Translations under genes and position numbers: made by a program
NCBI GenBank assembly: GCA_002334985.1
Contig: DDBY01000225.1
Coordinates: 1-12,641 of the forward strand
From: Micavibrio sp. UBA2020
GTDB lineage: Bacteria; Pseudomonadota; Alphaproteobacteria; Micavibrionales; UBA2020
DNA: 12,641 nucleotides
Direction of reading: 5' to 3'
Part shown: one piece after another, positions 12,486 to 12,641 of the stretch
Layout of the letters: the number at the start of each line of letters is the position of its first letter
Position numbering within the stretch: the stretch's first letter is position 1
Notes under the pieces: generated by a model
The model's input: the letters and a program-made list of their open reading frames with translations, nothing else
The model's database searches: none
What the model was told of the DNA's origin: nothing

Positions 12486-12641
12486 TTACACCCGCACCAG
12501 ATGCACGCGCGTTTGCGGCTTACGGTCAAAACGTTCGGCAAAGAAACGGCGCGCTGTCACGCGGATGGCTTCGGACAAAATATTATCATCGCGGCGGTCT
12601 TCTTTGGAAAGATTACGCACTTTCTCGCCCACTTCGGCAAT
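12486..12641 (-). CDS. Ribonuclease J, C-terminal end (gene runs off the window)
   Basis: The last 51 codons of a gene entering from outside the window read IAEVGEKVRNLSKEDRRDDN and end with IRVTARRFFAERFDRKPQTRVHLVRV. This matches the C-terminal domain of RNase J proteins (metallo-beta-lactamase / beta-CASP nucleases that process and degrade mRNA), in which a helix with a basic R-R-F/A motif and a K-P-x-x-x-V-H-x-V-R ending is typical. Gene context agrees, because RNase J lies upstream of DUF1467 and proS in many alphaproteobacteria. The catalytic part is not visible, so the assignment rests on this short tail and on synteny. The stop codon is four bases before the DUF1467 start, suggesting one operon. 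Confidence 0.8.
   Translation of the reverse strand: MAEVGEKVRNLSKEDRRDDNILSEAIRVTARRFFAERFDRKPQTRVHLVRV

Noticed and set aside
1..12641. Mobile elements, CRISPR arrays, tRNA/rRNA genes, defence or phage systems
   Set aside because: I found no transposase or integrase motifs, no regularly spaced repeats, no cloverleaf-like sequences and no defence-type domains on either strand.

Overview
The window looks like core chromosome of a moderately GC-rich alphaproteobacterium. The gene order RNase J / DUF1467 / proS / lolC-type permease / lolD / dnaE, followed by rpsB-tsf-pyrH, is one I recognise from alphaproteobacterial genomes. The single LolC/E-type permease and the RNase J also fit. The genus cannot be fixed from the sequence. 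There are no RNA genes, insertion sequences, prophage genes, CRISPR arrays or integration scars.

Layout, low to high coordinate. Positions 1-2137 (minus strand) hold translation genes: rpsB, then tsf, then the first 51 codons of pyrH, with structured spacers between them. Positions 2138-2480 are the only sizeable gene-free stretch, a divergent control region. It holds a likely rpsB promoter preceded by helically phased T/A-tracts, a perfect 10+10 bp palindrome and a structured rpsB leader; on the other strand a clear sigma70-type promoter drives an unrecognised gene (2481-2987, plus). A cupin gene (2991-3500, minus) converges on that gene and lies just downstream of dnaE (3546-7037, minus). 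Diverging from dnaE is a second unrecognised plus-strand gene (7158-7868). Its near-consensus promoter overlaps the first ATG of the frame and so argues for a start further in.

Positions 7877-12641 are one tightly packed minus-strand operon. In transcription order it runs: RNase J (3' end only), a DUF1467 membrane protein, a small secreted protein, proS, a GNAT acetyltransferase, the lipoprotein-release permease and lolD. Most junctions are overlaps or gaps of a few bases, so translational coupling is likely.

Most genes are housekeeping: protein synthesis (rpsB, tsf, proS), replication (dnaE), nucleotide supply (pyrH), RNA turnover (RNase J) and lipoprotein export (the LolCD-type ABC transporter). 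I see no unmistakably new system. The points most worth a second look are the archaeal/eukaryote-type ProRS in a slot where relatives usually carry the bacterial type, the control region upstream of rpsB, and the two unknown genes with strong promoters of their own set among conserved housekeeping genes.
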